Source: DASUPK01 sp963724665 (lineage in GTDB: Bacteria; Actinomycetota; Thermoleophilia; Solirubrobacterales; 70-9). Taken from it: a stretch of 64,000 bases of DNA. The notes beneath the pieces are model-generated. The model saw only the letters and a list, made by a program, of their open reading frames with translations. It was not told the DNA's origin and ran no database searches. The DNA lies in assembly GCA_963724665.1 (NCBI GenBank), contig CAVRVH010000007.1, positions 682,001 to 746,000 of the forward strand, in the 5' to 3' direction. The stretch's first letter is position 1. Each line of letters begins with the position of its first letter. The position numbers and the translations under genes are program-made. This document shows positions 1-8,263 of this stretch, piece by piece.

Positions 1-1
1 G

Positions 2-163
2 CTCCACATCGAAGTCCGGGATGACGGGATCGGAGGGGCCAAAGCGACAGGAACGGGGCTCGTCGGGCTCGCCGACCGAGTCGCCGCGCTCGACGGAACA
101 CTCCGGCTGGAGAGCCCGGCCGACGCTGGGACGCTGGTCGCAGTCGATATTCCCGTGCGCTAG
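2..163 (+). CDS. sensor histidine kinase, C-terminal fragment
   Basis: The window opens inside this gene; 53 residues and a TAG stop are visible. The fragment reads as the end of a HATPase_c domain: a G1-like DDGIGGA motif, then GTGLVGLADRVAALDGTL and a final beta strand, the pattern of NarL/DesK-type (HisKA_3) two-component kinases. ATP would bind here to phosphorylate a histidine lying upstream, outside the window. A partner response regulator would be expected to the left. The gene is convergent with the copper protein, 30 bp away. Family assignment is firm; ligand and regulon cannot be seen. Confidence 0.75.
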   Translation, partial: LHIEVRDDGIGGAKATGTGLVGLADRVAALDGTLRLESPADAGTLVAVDIPVR

Positions 164-193
164 AGGCGAAGTCGTGGGGCAGGTCCGGGACAG

Positions 194-2149
194 CTAGCCG
201 ATCAATCGGAACCGGGTCTTGGCGGTTGAGGTGTTCCCGTATCCGTCCGTGGCCGTGGCGGTGACGACGACCTTCCACTGCCCGCCATTGATCCTCTTGC
301 GCGCCGCTTTCGAGAACCTGAGCTTGATCCTGGTGGCGACCCTGGGTTTGACCGAACTCGTGGATCGCTTGGCATCGAGCGCCTGGGAGAGGACCCGCGA
401 GCCGCCGGACAGGCGCGCGTTCTTTGCGGCCATCACCTTCGCGCGGAGCTTGACCGTGCCGGCCTTGTCGAGGGTCTCGGTGACCGCGGCCTTGGCGAGT
501 CTCTGCTTCTTCTTCGCCCTCAGCCTCTGGACCGGCTTGGGTTGCTGCTCGACGCGGAAGGCGCCCCTCATGAACGGATGTATCCGGCAGAAGTACGTGT
601 AGGTGCCCGTCGGCAGATCCGCCGGCGTCTTCCATGTGTCTGTGCCGGAAGCTGGTGCTCCAGCGAGGCTGCCGTTGTTCCCGTTGAAGCCGAGCTCGCC
701 GGAGTCGAAGGTCACCGGCCCGTTGGCGATCGGGTAGGCGATGCCGGTTCTGGCGGTACAGGGGTCCTTGCAGGCCGTGATCGTGTGGAAGGCGTTGACG
801 CTCGGGACCGCGTCGAAGTTGTGGAACGTGAGGGTCTGGCCAGGTTGGATCGTGGGCACACTCAGGCCGGCGCTCGGATCTGACTGGTAGGCGAACGACT
901 GGATGCCGATCGTGCGGTTCGGCACCGGGGCGCTCGGCAGCGAGAACGGGTCCGCGGCACCCGTCGGCTCCCCGCCGTGGTTGTCGTTCTCGCTCAGATG
1001 CCCATGGGTGAGGTCTTCCGTCTGGGGGATGTCAGAGGCCTGCGCGTCCTTGACGGCAGGGTCGCCGGAGAGGGTCCCGTCGTAGACGGCGACGGGCATG
1101 ATCCCCATCACCTCATACCAGTCGGCTCTTCGGGTGTCATAGGTCGCGTGCACGCTCACGCGGTCACCCGCCTGAACCTGTACGCGCCAGGACGGCGATG
1201 TCGCACCCATCGAGACGTCCCATGAGACCTCTCCGGCAGGCTCGTAGTAGTGGGCGTCGGAGGTGAACAGCGTGTTGGTGTTCCCGCCGCGTGTGTCCCT
1301 CAGCTGTACGTCGAGTCCACCGGGATGTAGGTGTCCGGCGGTGCCGATCAGGGTCTCGTCATGGGGCACCGTCCAGCTCTGGGCCGCTCCGAGACACCCG
1401 TGACTGCCCGCCGGCCACGAAGCCTCACCTCCCACGCCGTCGCACGGATGGAGGTCCGAGGCAGGCGCCTGATCCGGGAAGGTGTAGGAGCCGTTGTGCC
1501 CATCCGATCTCAGGGCGTCGAAGACCGGGTAGAGGCTCGGGTTCCCGGCGACGTCCATCCACTGGGTATGCACCGGGTGAATCGAGGCGAAGTCAGCCGA
1601 AGTCGACGGGACGAAGTCCACCCGCCAGACGAGGTAGACCTGGGCCGGTTGTTCAAGGAGGTTGTGCAGCATGTCGTTGAGGACCCAGCTGTCACTGGGA
1701 TGGCTCGGCCAGCCGAACCCCGATGGGAGCTGCTGGATCGTCTTCTCCTCGCCGGCGGCGAACTGCGGTCTGCCGTTGACGAGCCAGACGGCGTGGTGCA
1801 GGTGCAGGACGTCGACCCGCGGGACCGTTCCATCGGCATAGATGAACTCCGGGTCGAAGCGAGTGATGTAGCCGTCCTGCTGGGGCCAGAGCTTGTTGCC
1901 GATCCCGTCGATTGCCGGCCGGAGATTGATGATGTTCTGGCCCGGCGTGATGGTCATCGGCCCGTAGCAATAGGTCTTGTGCTCGACACCGTCGTAGTCG
2001 ACGTGGGATATGGCGCCGGGCTTGTCGGCGATCGCCGGGCACCCGCTGTCCACCCCCGCCCTGGCCGCAGATGACATCACGAGCAGAGCCGCCAGCGCGC
2101 AGCCGAACGCGACCAACAAGCGAAATATGGGGCGAAATGAAGCTTCCAT
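194..2149 (-). CDS. secreted copper protein: PHM-like His-rich domain plus cupredoxin
   Basis: Predicted 651 aa. I chose the ATG at 2149 because GGGAGAGG lies just upstream and the next 31 residues form a classic signal peptide ending in SSAARA; an in-frame ORF reaches 2260 without such support. Residues about 60-360 hold HLHHAVW (116-122), a His at 162 or 194, GHLHPGG (273, 275) and a Met near 351. This HH...H...HxH...M order recalls type II copper monooxygenases (PHM/DBM) and SURNod19-like proteins; that link is inference. Residues 415-533 form a plastocyanin-like cupredoxin with likely type 1 copper ligands His455, Cys521, His524 and Met527. The tail is Arg/Lys-rich with an Ig-like fold seen in secreted proteins of related actinobacteria. 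Probable extracellular copper redox protein; substrate unknown. Confidence 0.75.
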   Translation of the reverse strand: MEASFRPIFRLLVAFGCALAALLVMSSAARAGVDSGCPAIADKPGAISHVDYDGVEHKTYCYGPMTITPGQNIINLRPAIDGIGNKLWPQQDGYITRFDPEFIYADGTVPRVDVLHLHHAVWLVNGRPQFAAGEEKTIQQLPSGFGWPSHPSDSWVLNDMLHNLLEQPAQVYLVWRVDFVPSTSADFASIHPVHTQWMDVAGNPSLYPVFDALRSDGHNGSYTFPDQAPASDLHPCDGVGGEASWPAGSHGCLGAAQSWTVPHDETLIGTAGHLHPGGLDVQLRDTRGGNTNTLFTSDAHYYEPAGEVSWDVSMGATSPSWRVQVQAGDRVSVHATYDTRRADWYEVMGIMPVAVYDGTLSGDPAVKDAQASDIPQTEDLTHGHLSENDNHGGEPTGAADPFSLPSAPVPNRTIGIQSFAYQSDPSAGLSVPTIQPGQTLTFHNFDAVPSVNAFHTITACKDPCTARTGIAYPIANGPVTFDSGELGFNGNNGSLAGAPASGTDTWKTPADLPTGTYTYFCRIHPFMRGAFRVEQQPKPVQRLRAKKKQRLAKAAVTETLDKAGTVKLRAKVMAAKNARLSGGSRVLSQALDAKRSTSSVKPRVATRIKLRFSKAARKRINGGQWKVVVTATATDGYGNTSTAKTRFRLIG

Positions 2150-2266
2150 GCCTCTCCCTGTCCGAGAGCAACTTAGCAGGGGCGGTTTCGTCAACAGCCG
2201 AGGCGACGCACCATCCAACAGTGCCTGCCGTAGCGTGAGCGCCATGTCCTTCATCATCAATCGCGC

Positions 2267-3184
2267 ATGAGCAAGCCGCGCATCTTCCTCGGCTCGTCGG
2301 GCAAGCAGGCCAAGCTGCTCAAGGCGATCACGCGCGGACTCGAGGACGTCGCGGACGTGGAGCCTTGGACCACCACGTTCAACCCGGGGCGGTCAACCCT
2401 CGACCGGCTCGTCGAGCTCTCGCAGGAAGTCGATTTCGCCGCGTTCGTCTTCGCCCAAGACGACTGGACCACCACGGATGCCTCCGAGTCCGGCGAGGCG
2501 TCTCCCCGAGACAACGTCGTGTTCGAGGCCGGGCTGTTCGGCGGCGCGCTCGGCATCCGGCGCACGTTCATCCTCCACGCGAACGGTTCGAAGCTGCCGA
2601 GCGACCTGCTCGGGCTGACCTCCGTCCGCTACGACCCGGCCGCCAGCCCGGCAGAGGTTCGCTCGATCAACGAGAAGCTCCGCAAGGCGATCGAGACCGA
2701 GGGTCGCCGCGGAGCGGTCGAGGGGCTGTGGTGGCAGCTCTCGCTGACCGCGCGCAGCGAGGACGAACCGTCGGCGGTGAGCCTCCTGAATATCTCCCGT
2801 GATCGCGACGGTGGCCTGAACGTGAACGGCCGGTCCTGGCAGGAGGACGGCTCCCTGTCGGCCCGCTACTGGAGCGAGGCTGCGAAGGAGCGCAAGAATC
2901 CGGCGAGCATCTTCTACTTCTGGAAGGGCGAGCGGCCCCGGGACCCGAATGCCCCGCAGCTCGAGGGCACCGGCGAGATCAGCGTGGAGACCGCCGACCG
3001 CGCCACCGGGTACTGGACGACACGGTCGGATCGCGACGCCGGCATGAACATCCGAACCGCCGGCGTCTACCTTCGAGCCGACCCCGCAGACCTCCAGGTG
3101 CTGGAGGACGGGAGCGCGGAGGAACGAGCCAAGCTCATCGCCCAGCGTCTCGAGGAGTGGAAGTCAGCCGCTAACGCGTACTGA
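2267..3184 (+). CDS. TIR (PCTIR/CAP12-type) protein with C-terminal beta-rich domain
   Basis: 305 aa. Residues 4-125 match the predicted nucleotide-binding TIR-like family (PF10137): RIFLGSSG, a TLDRLVELSQEVDFAAFVF stretch, AQDDW, then RDNVVFEAGLFGG with the likely catalytic Glu87, and LPSDLLGL. This family supplies the NAD+-cleaving module of CBASS TIR-STING (Cap12) and Pycsar PycTIR effectors. Residues about 168-270 are a separate beta-rich domain (IFYFWKGE, GTGEI, TGYWTTR, VYLRAD) whose strand pattern resembles the Cap15-type beta-barrel that binds cyclic nucleotides; this is inference. There is no transmembrane segment. No cyclase (CD-NTase or PycC) lies within the visible flanks, so the gene is an orphan here. 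It is divergent from the copper protein, with 117 bp between starts. TIR assignment strong, immune role plausible. Confidence 0.8.
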   Translation: MSKPRIFLGSSGKQAKLLKAITRGLEDVADVEPWTTTFNPGRSTLDRLVELSQEVDFAAFVFAQDDWTTTDASESGEASPRDNVVFEAGLFGGALGIRRTFILHANGSKLPSDLLGLTSVRYDPAASPAEVRSINEKLRKAIETEGRRGAVEGLWWQLSLTARSEDEPSAVSLLNISRDRDGGLNVNGRSWQEDGSLSARYWSEAAKERKNPASIFYFWKGERPRDPNAPQLEGTGEISVETADRATGYWTTRSDRDAGMNIRTAGVYLRADPADLQVLEDGSAEERAKLIAQRLEEWKSAANAY

Positions 3185-3197
3185 GCGCCGGGTGACG

Positions 3198-3633
3198 CTA
3201 GCTGCGCTCTCCCTCAGATGGCGCAGAGATCGCCTCCACGAGTTCACCCGTCTTCATCTCGCCCTCCTTGAGGGCGACGTCGGCTTGGGCAACGATGCCA
3301 ACGAGCTCGCCGTTCTCGACAACGGGCAGCCGCCGAACCTGATGGCGTCGCCATGAGCTTGAGCGCCTCTTCGATCTCTTTGTCGGCCTCGACGCTGATG
3401 GGGTCCCGGGAGGAGACGTCCCCGACCGACGTCGCCTCAGGGTCCGCGGCGTCGGCGACCACCCTCGTCGTGATGTCTCGGTCGGTGATCATCCCGACAA
3501 GCTTCCCGTCGTCGGTTATCGGGAGCGAGCCGATGTCCTCCTCTCGCATCATTCGCGCGGCCTCCACCACCGACGCCGATGCGCCGATCGAGCGGGGGTT
3601 CTCGGTCATCGCGTCGCGAACGCTGTTCGCCAT
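3198..3633 (-). CDS. tandem CBS domain protein (interrupted by one frameshift)
   Basis: The first CBS domain reads cleanly: VRDAMTENPRSI, then IGSLPITDDGKLVGMITDRDI. The second starts (VGDVSSRDPISV) and then loses frame after ALKLMA. Removing the single T at 3348 restores RHQVRRLPVVENGELVGIV and a stop at 3198, giving about 144 aa. CBS pairs bind adenosyl nucleotides and act as energy or ion sensors; free-standing two-CBS proteins like this have no fixed partner. The uncorrected frame ends at 3244. The neatness of the restored sequence argues for a sequence error rather than a dead gene. Confidence 0.8.
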
Positions 3634-3724
3634 CGTGTCTCCTCTCCTCTCGTGCGCATGCGAAGCACCAAACTATCTTCAATACACGCCGGATCGATCT
3701 GACCCCACGAGTTCAGGAGTAACC

Positions 3725-4168
3725 ATGGCCACTGCCAAGAAAACCGACAGCAAGGCATCGAAGGGATTTACGGCAGAGGAACGGGCCGCGATGAGGGAGC
3801 GCGCCCGCGAGCTCAAGGCCGCCGAGCGCAACGCGGACGGCGAGAGCGACGTGCTCGCGAAGATCGCCGAAATGCCGAAGTCGGATCGCGCCATGGCGAA
3901 GCGGCTCCATGCCGTGGTCAAAGCCAGCGCGCCGGCCCTCTCGCCGAGGACCTGGTACGGGATGCCCGCCTACGCTGACGAGGACGGCAAGGTCGTCTGC
4001 TTCTTCCAAAGTGCGCAGAAGTTCAAGTCGAGGTACGCGACGATCGGCTTCAGCGACAAGGCGAACCTCGACAAAGGCGCCATGTGGCCGACCTCGTTCG
4101 CCCTGAAGGAGCTGACCGCCGCGGAAGAGAAGAAGATCGGCAGCCTCGTGAAGAAGGCGGTGAGCTGA
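3725..4168 (+). CDS. DUF1801-type protein with charged N-terminus
   Basis: 147 aa. The start is the ATG at 3725 with CAGGAGT upstream; the longer upstream frame is antisense to the CBS gene. The first 60 residues are Lys/Glu/Ala-rich and likely helical. Residues 60-147 carry the DUF1801/YdhG pattern (APALSPRTWYGMPAYA...GKVVCFFQ...KFKSRYATIGF). YdhG-like proteins fold like frataxin-type iron-binding domains, but the function of this branch is not established. The stop overlaps the next start (TGATG), so the two DUF1801 proteins are probably made together. Confidence 0.8.
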   Translation: MATAKKTDSKASKGFTAEERAAMRERARELKAAERNADGESDVLAKIAEMPKSDRAMAKRLHAVVKASAPALSPRTWYGMPAYADEDGKVVCFFQSAQKFKSRYATIGFSDKANLDKGAMWPTSFALKELTAAEEKKIGSLVKKAVS

Positions 4169-4512
4169 TGACAGAGAAGGACTGGCGCGAAGAGACCCTC
4201 TCCCGTGTCCGGGCCCTGATCAAGGAGGCCGATCCCGAGGTGGTCGAGGAGGCGAAGTGGAAAAAGGCTTCTCAACCGGACGGCGTCCCGGTCTGGTCGC
4301 ACGACGGAATGATCTGCACCGGCGAGACCTACAAGGCCGCCGTGAAGCTGACCTTCGCCAAGGGCGCGTCGCTCGAGGATCCCTCCGGGCTCTTCAACTC
4401 GAGCCTCGAGGGAAAGACGAGGCGTGCGATTGACATCGGCGAGGGCGAAACGATCGATGAGGACGCATTCAAGGAATTGATCCGCGCGGCCGTCAGGCTG
4501 AACCAGTCGTAG
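4168..4512 (+). CDS. DUF1801 domain protein
   Basis: 114 aa, translationally coupled to the preceding relative by a one-base overlap. The pattern KWKKASQPDGVPVWSHDGMICTGETYKAAVKLTF is typical of small DUF1801 proteins, often annotated hypothetical. The C-terminus EDAFKELIRAAVRLN matches the usual final helix. The last 20 bp overlap the 3' end of the convergent STAS gene. Exact role unknown. Confidence 0.8.
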   Translation: MTEKDWREETLSRVRALIKEADPEVVEEAKWKKASQPDGVPVWSHDGMICTGETYKAAVKLTFAKGASLEDPSGLFNSSLEGKTRRAIDIGEGETIDEDAFKELIRAAVRLNQS

Positions 4513-4831
4513 CGTCGTCGTCCTGGCGTTCGAACAACGCCGCCACCCCAGACACGGTGATGACGCGTTCGACGACGCCTTCTCCGTAGGCGAGCGCCAG
4601 CTCGATCCCGACCCGCCTAGCCGCATCTCTTCCGTCGATCAGGAACTTGACCCCCGTTGAGTCCATGAAGTCCAGCTCCCTGAGATCGAGGATCACGCGG
4701 TCGCACCCGCTTTCAAGCAGTTCGAGCAGCGCGTGGTTCGCGGCAGGGGCCGAGGCAGCGTCGAGGTCGCCGCGGAGGACCAACCGAACGGAGCCAGACA
4801 CTTCCATGACCTCCAGCGAAAGCTCCGTCAT
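4493..4831 (-). CDS. STAS domain anti-sigma factor antagonist
   Basis: 112 aa, single STAS domain of the SpoIIAA/RsbV family. The phospho-acceptor region CDRVILDLRELDFMDSTGVKF contains the conserved Ser of the DST motif. In this family the unphosphorylated form binds the partner kinase and frees a sigma factor or another target. Its ATG overlaps the stop of the kinase gene (ATGA, 4828-4831), so kinase and antagonist are coupled, a hallmark of partner-switching pairs. It is the last gene of a three-gene coupled unit. No sigma factor of the SigB/SigF type is adjacent. Confidence 0.9.
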   Translation of the reverse strand: MTELSLEVMEVSGSVRLVLRGDLDAASAPAANHALLELLESGCDRVILDLRELDFMDSTGVKFLIDGRDAARRVGIELALAYGEGVVERVITVSGVAALFERQDDDATTGSA

Positions 4832-5235
4832 TGGCCGACCTCTCCCCTCTCGCGCAGATCGAATCGCATGACGATCTCCGTCCCGCCCTGCTCCGGGGAG
4901 GCGATGTCCGAGCTGACTGCGAACTGGGAGATCAGCGGCAGGCCCAGCCCCAGGCCGGGGCTGTCGAGTCGCGGCTCGAGGCCGTGACCCTGGTCTGAGA
5001 CCCGCACGGTGAACGCATCGCGATCGAGCTCCACCTCCACATCGATCTGCCCCGGAGAGTCCATGTCTCTATAGGCGTGCATGACCACGTTGGTCATCGC
5101 CTCGCTGACGCACACAGCGATCGAGCCGAGCGCATGATCCGTCGGGTCAGCTTGCATTGCAAACTCGCGGACCGCCCGTCTGCCCTTTCCTGGCGCCTCT
5201 CGCGTCGCCTCGAATGACCAGCGCGCGGTCGTCAC
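4828..5235 (-). CDS. anti-sigma-type serine kinase (RsbW-like HATPase)
   Basis: 135 aa from the GTG at 5235, which overlaps the upstream phosphatase stop as GTGA; a longer open frame to 5508 lies wholly inside the phosphatase gene and is a shadow. GHKL ATPase motifs are intact: N box VSEAMTNVVMHAY, G1 box SDQGHGLEP and G2 box SPGLGLGLPLI, with a final TEIVMRF strand. It should phosphorylate the STAS protein encoded next and sequester its target. Tight coupling to both neighbours supports a self-contained phosphatase-kinase-antagonist switch. Confidence 0.88.
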   Translation of the reverse strand: MTTARWSFEATREAPGKGRRAVREFAMQADPTDHALGSIAVCVSEAMTNVVMHAYRDMDSPGQIDVEVELDRDAFTVRVSDQGHGLEPRLDSPGLGLGLPLISQFAVSSDIASPEQGGTEIVMRFDLRERGEVGQ

Positions 5236-6902
5236 TCGGAGGACACTCGCGTGCCTCGGGCCGCCAACTCCCGGCGATCTGGCTGGGCTTGGTCGCCGAT
5301 GCGCAGTACGACGAGCGCGACGTCGTCTCGCGGCTCTGACGGACTGAAGTCGAGCATCCTGCGATAGACATCCTCGGCGATCTCGTTCGCGCTCGAGTTC
5401 GAGTGCGGTCCGAGCAGCGAATGAATGTCTGGGCGAGCGGAGATGTAGGCGGGTGCGTAGGCCTCCGTGAGCCCGTCGGTGTAGAGCAGCAGTGAGTCTC
5501 CTGGCCACAGGGACACGGTGCTCTCGGCAAGCTCAAGCTCCGGGTTCGCCCCGAGAACGAGACCGTGCGCCCCAATCTCCTGCACCGTTCCATCACTCCG
5601 GAGGAGCAGCGGGAGCGGATGTCCGCCGCTGGAGACTGTCGCAGCGAACCCTCCGTCGGCCGGCTCCAGCCGCACGTAGACGACGGTGCAGACTTCGCGT
5701 GGTGAAAGCCGTTCCCGAAGCGCGCCGTTGAGAACGCTGAGGACGTGACTTGGGCTGTCGTCATACACCGCCGCCGTCCGGACCGTGTGGCGCGCCAGGC
5801 TGGTGACCGCCGCTGCGTTCGGCCCCTTGCCGGAGACGTCCCCGACGACGACGACCCAGCGGCCGGGGCCCGACTCGAAGACGTCATAGAAGTCACCCCC
5901 GACCCGGTAGTCCTCACCCACGGGCCGGAATCGTGCGGCGAGATCGATTCCCGGAATCTCCGGCAGACCTGCCGGAAGCAGGCCCTCCTGGAGCGCCCCC
6001 GCGATGTAAGCAATCGTCTCCTGGGCGTGGGCGCGCTCGGTGATCACGGCGGCCAGCGACATCATGGTCAGGGCGGCCACCCCGAAGAAGGTCTGCGCCA
6101 GCAACAGGCTGTCATCCGGGTCACTCCGCACGAACGGTCCATCGCCATGGTTCGTGTAGTAGACGGCGATCCCGGTCACGATCAGTACGGCGAGCGTGGC
6201 TCCGGGTTGCCAGAACCGCAGCGTCGCCCAGATCAACAGCGGAAAGATGAGATAGGCGAAGCTCGTCTCCTGGTGGAACACGATGACGCTCAGTCCCACG
6301 AGGGAGACGGCCAGTGCGATCGCCTCGATTCCACGGCCGGGCAGCTTGCGGAACGGCCAGGTCGCCGCAAAGACCATGAGCACCGGCGCAACCAGCAGGT
6401 CGCCGCCCATGTCCCCCAGCCACCAGACGCGCCAGACCGACCCGAAGTCCTCGAACGACACCTCGTTGCCGATGATGAGGCTGGTGACGCCGATGGTCGC
6501 GGCGATTGCCGTGCTGATGATGCCGGCGAGGACCACGAGAGCGAGCACGTCCCTGAGCCGCTCCAGTGATGGCCTGAAGTCGGCGACCCAGCTCAAGAGA
6601 TAGGCGCCAACGACCGCTTCCAGAGTGTTGCCGGTGGTGATGCCGAGGACCGTGATCAGCGGGACGCCGGTCCAGAGGTTCGCGAGAAACGCCCCCAGCG
6701 CCACTCCGGGCCAGACCGATCGGCCCCAGATGACGAGTGCCGCCAATGCGATTCCAGTCGGGGGCCAGATCGCAGTGACGCTCTTGGTCGCGAACGCGAG
6801 GTCGAGCCCGACCTTGGCGGACCCGTAGTAAGCCCCCGCGATGACGGCAACCTTCGCGAGGTAGAGAACTCCCCTATAGCCCTTGGGGCCACTTACGGCC
6901 AA
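5232..6902 (-). CDS. MASE1 membrane sensor with SpoIIE/RsbU PP2C phosphatase
   Basis: 556 aa. Residues 10-300 are a MASE1 integral membrane sensory domain of about eight helices (AIWPPTGIALAALVIWG, NLWTGVPLITVLGITTGN). Residues 320-540 are a PP2C-type phosphatase: LQEGLLP linker, VGGDFYDV, VGDVSGKG, SSGGHPLPLLLR and LLYTDGLTEA, with the metal-binding Asp residues in place. It should dephosphorylate the STAS antagonist encoded two genes on, in response to a signal read by MASE1. The start is a TTG at 6902 with no clear Shine-Dalgarno; an in-frame TAG just upstream rules out an earlier start, so initiation may be weak or leaderless. Confidence 0.9.
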   Translation of the reverse strand: MAVSGPKGYRGVLYLAKVAVIAGAYYGSAKVGLDLAFATKSVTAIWPPTGIALAALVIWGRSVWPGVALGAFLANLWTGVPLITVLGITTGNTLEAVVGAYLLSWVADFRPSLERLRDVLALVVLAGIISTAIAATIGVTSLIIGNEVSFEDFGSVWRVWWLGDMGGDLLVAPVLMVFAATWPFRKLPGRGIEAIALAVSLVGLSVIVFHQETSFAYLIFPLLIWATLRFWQPGATLAVLIVTGIAVYYTNHGDGPFVRSDPDDSLLLAQTFFGVAALTMMSLAAVITERAHAQETIAYIAGALQEGLLPAGLPEIPGIDLAARFRPVGEDYRVGGDFYDVFESGPGRWVVVVGDVSGKGPNAAAVTSLARHTVRTAAVYDDSPSHVLSVLNGALRERLSPREVCTVVYVRLEPADGGFAATVSSGGHPLPLLLRSDGTVQEIGAHGLVLGANPELELAESTVSLWPGDSLLLYTDGLTEAYAPAYISARPDIHSLLGPHSNSSANEIAEDVYRRMLDFSPSEPRDDVALVVLRIGDQAQPDRRELAARGTRVSSE

Positions 6903-6946
6903 AGCTGGAATCTAGTCACCTGGCCGGAGCAGCCGGAGACAAGCGG

Positions 6947-7984
6947 CTATCGCCGGCGCCGGGCTTCCAGTAGGGCGACGTCCGCCCGCTCGACCAGCGT
7001 TTCGAGCGTGTCGCTCTCTCCCAGAGCCGCGAGGCCGACTGACACGGGTGCGCCCGCCTTCTCGGCGAGCTCGATCCGGATGTCCTCAAAGCGTCTGCCG
7101 GCGTCGTCCAGGTCGGCGTTGGAGACCGTGCAGATGAACTCGTCGCCGCTCCATCGCACCACCGGGTCGTAGGGGCGCAGCTTCGCGCGCAGCAGAACCA
7201 CCAAGTCCCGGAGCACGGCATCACCCGCGGCATGGCCTTCGCGATCGTTCAGGCCCTTCAGATCGTCGGCGTCGATGTAGGCGAGCACCAGAGCCTGGTC
7301 CGAGCGCCGGGCGCGTTCGATCTCGTTGATGACCGCGATCTCACCCATGCCGCGCCGGTAGGCGCCGGTGAGATCGTCCAGATGAGCCCGCTCCAGCTCC
7401 GCGAGGAGGTGCTCGCGGTCAGCCGCCGCGGCCGCTCGGTCTCTGGCCGCACGCGCGCGATCCGTGGCAGCCTGCATTCGGTGGGCCGCCGCCCCGTCGC
7501 GCATCTCCGCAAGCGCCGCCATGGCTCGGATCGCCCGAGGATCATTAACGTCGAGGTCCTCGCCCACGCGCTTCATCTCGCGGTCGTGAAGCTCCGCGAC
7601 GCGGTCACGTTCCTCTGCCACGCGGTCTCGATCTTTCGCGATCGCGTCGCGCTCGGTGGCCTGGTCATCACGCTCCGAGGAGACCTGGGCCCGCACAAGG
7701 GTCCCCGCGTGGCGATCGAGGGTGGCCTGGACGCGTTCGGTGCGCGAGAGCTCATGCGTTCGTTCCATCTGCGCATCGCCGGGTGCATGGCCCGCCAGAT
7801 CGCGATCTGAGGCGGCCTGATCGCGCTCCGAGGCGCGCTGGTCGGCGTCGGCCTGAAGTTGGTCGCGATCGGACGCGGTCTGGTCAACGTCCGATGCGGT
7901 CTGATCCTTGTCGGCGGTGGTCTGATCGGCAGCTGAGCCCGCCTGATCGGCCTGATGCCTTCTTCGATCCAAACGCCAGCGCAT
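6947..7984 (-). CDS. GGDEF diguanylate cyclase with DQxxADRD heptad repeats
   Basis: 345 aa from the ATG at 7984 (AAGGAAG upstream). Residues 10-70 are a run of heptads around A-S/D-x-R-D-Q, giving alternating Asp, Arg and Gln; then come charged coiled-coil helices to about residue 190. The C-terminal domain is GGDEF: LDDLTGAYRRG, YIDADDLKGLND, GDAVLRDL, and RWSGDEFIC, where the first Gly of the signature is Ser. Related AGDEF/SGDEF cyclases can be active, so c-di-GMP synthesis is possible but unproved. No RxxD inhibitory site is obvious. No membrane segment, so it is a cytosolic, probably oligomeric protein. It lies 44 bp upstream of the phosphatase unit on the same strand. Confidence 0.85.
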   Translation of the reverse strand: MRWRLDRRRHQADQAGSAADQTTADKDQTASDVDQTASDRDQLQADADQRASERDQAASDRDLAGHAPGDAQMERTHELSRTERVQATLDRHAGTLVRAQVSSERDDQATERDAIAKDRDRVAEERDRVAELHDREMKRVGEDLDVNDPRAIRAMAALAEMRDGAAAHRMQAATDRARAARDRAAAAADREHLLAELERAHLDDLTGAYRRGMGEIAVINEIERARRSDQALVLAYIDADDLKGLNDREGHAAGDAVLRDLVVLLRAKLRPYDPVVRWSGDEFICTVSNADLDDAGRRFEDIRIELAEKAGAPVSVGLAALGESDTLETLVERADVALLEARRRR

Positions 7985-8036
7985 AGGCGCTTCCTTTTCT
8001 TCCCCCGGACCGCCGCAAGGGCGGCGCTTCTCGATG

Positions 8037-8243
8037 CTAGCGCGGTGTGGGCTCTGGCGAGCGCGCCTCCCGTTCGGCCCGCTCGAGGCGGGAATCAGCC
8101 AAAGCAAGAGCCCGCTCCAGCTCTCTCAGCCGGGCGGGGCTGGTCGGCCGCCCACCATGCAACTTGGCCCGGTAGAGGTCACGGCGCTCGCGGTGGTAAC
8201 GGGCCTCCACTCTCAGTTCTTCCAGGCGTTTCGGCGAACTCAT
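8037..8243 (-). CDS. small coiled-coil protein
   Basis: 68 aa, Arg/Glu/Leu-rich and almost wholly helical by composition (RLEELRVEARYHRERRDLYRAKL, then LRELERALALADSRLERAERE). No family recognised. AAGGA sits about 12 bases before the ATG. It lies between the GGDEF gene and the GYD-repeat gene, all on the minus strand with short gaps, so it may be cotranscribed. Coding status is likely but not certain. Confidence 0.5.
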   Translation of the reverse strand: MSSPKRLEELRVEARYHRERRDLYRAKLHGGRPTSPARLRELERALALADSRLERAEREARSPEPTPR

Positions 8244-8263
8244 CGCCTTGTTGTTCCTTCTGA

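Noticed and set aside
5147..6013. 288-codon minus-strand frame inside the phosphatase gene
   Set aside because: Ser/Arg-rich out-of-frame shadow of the PP2C domain.
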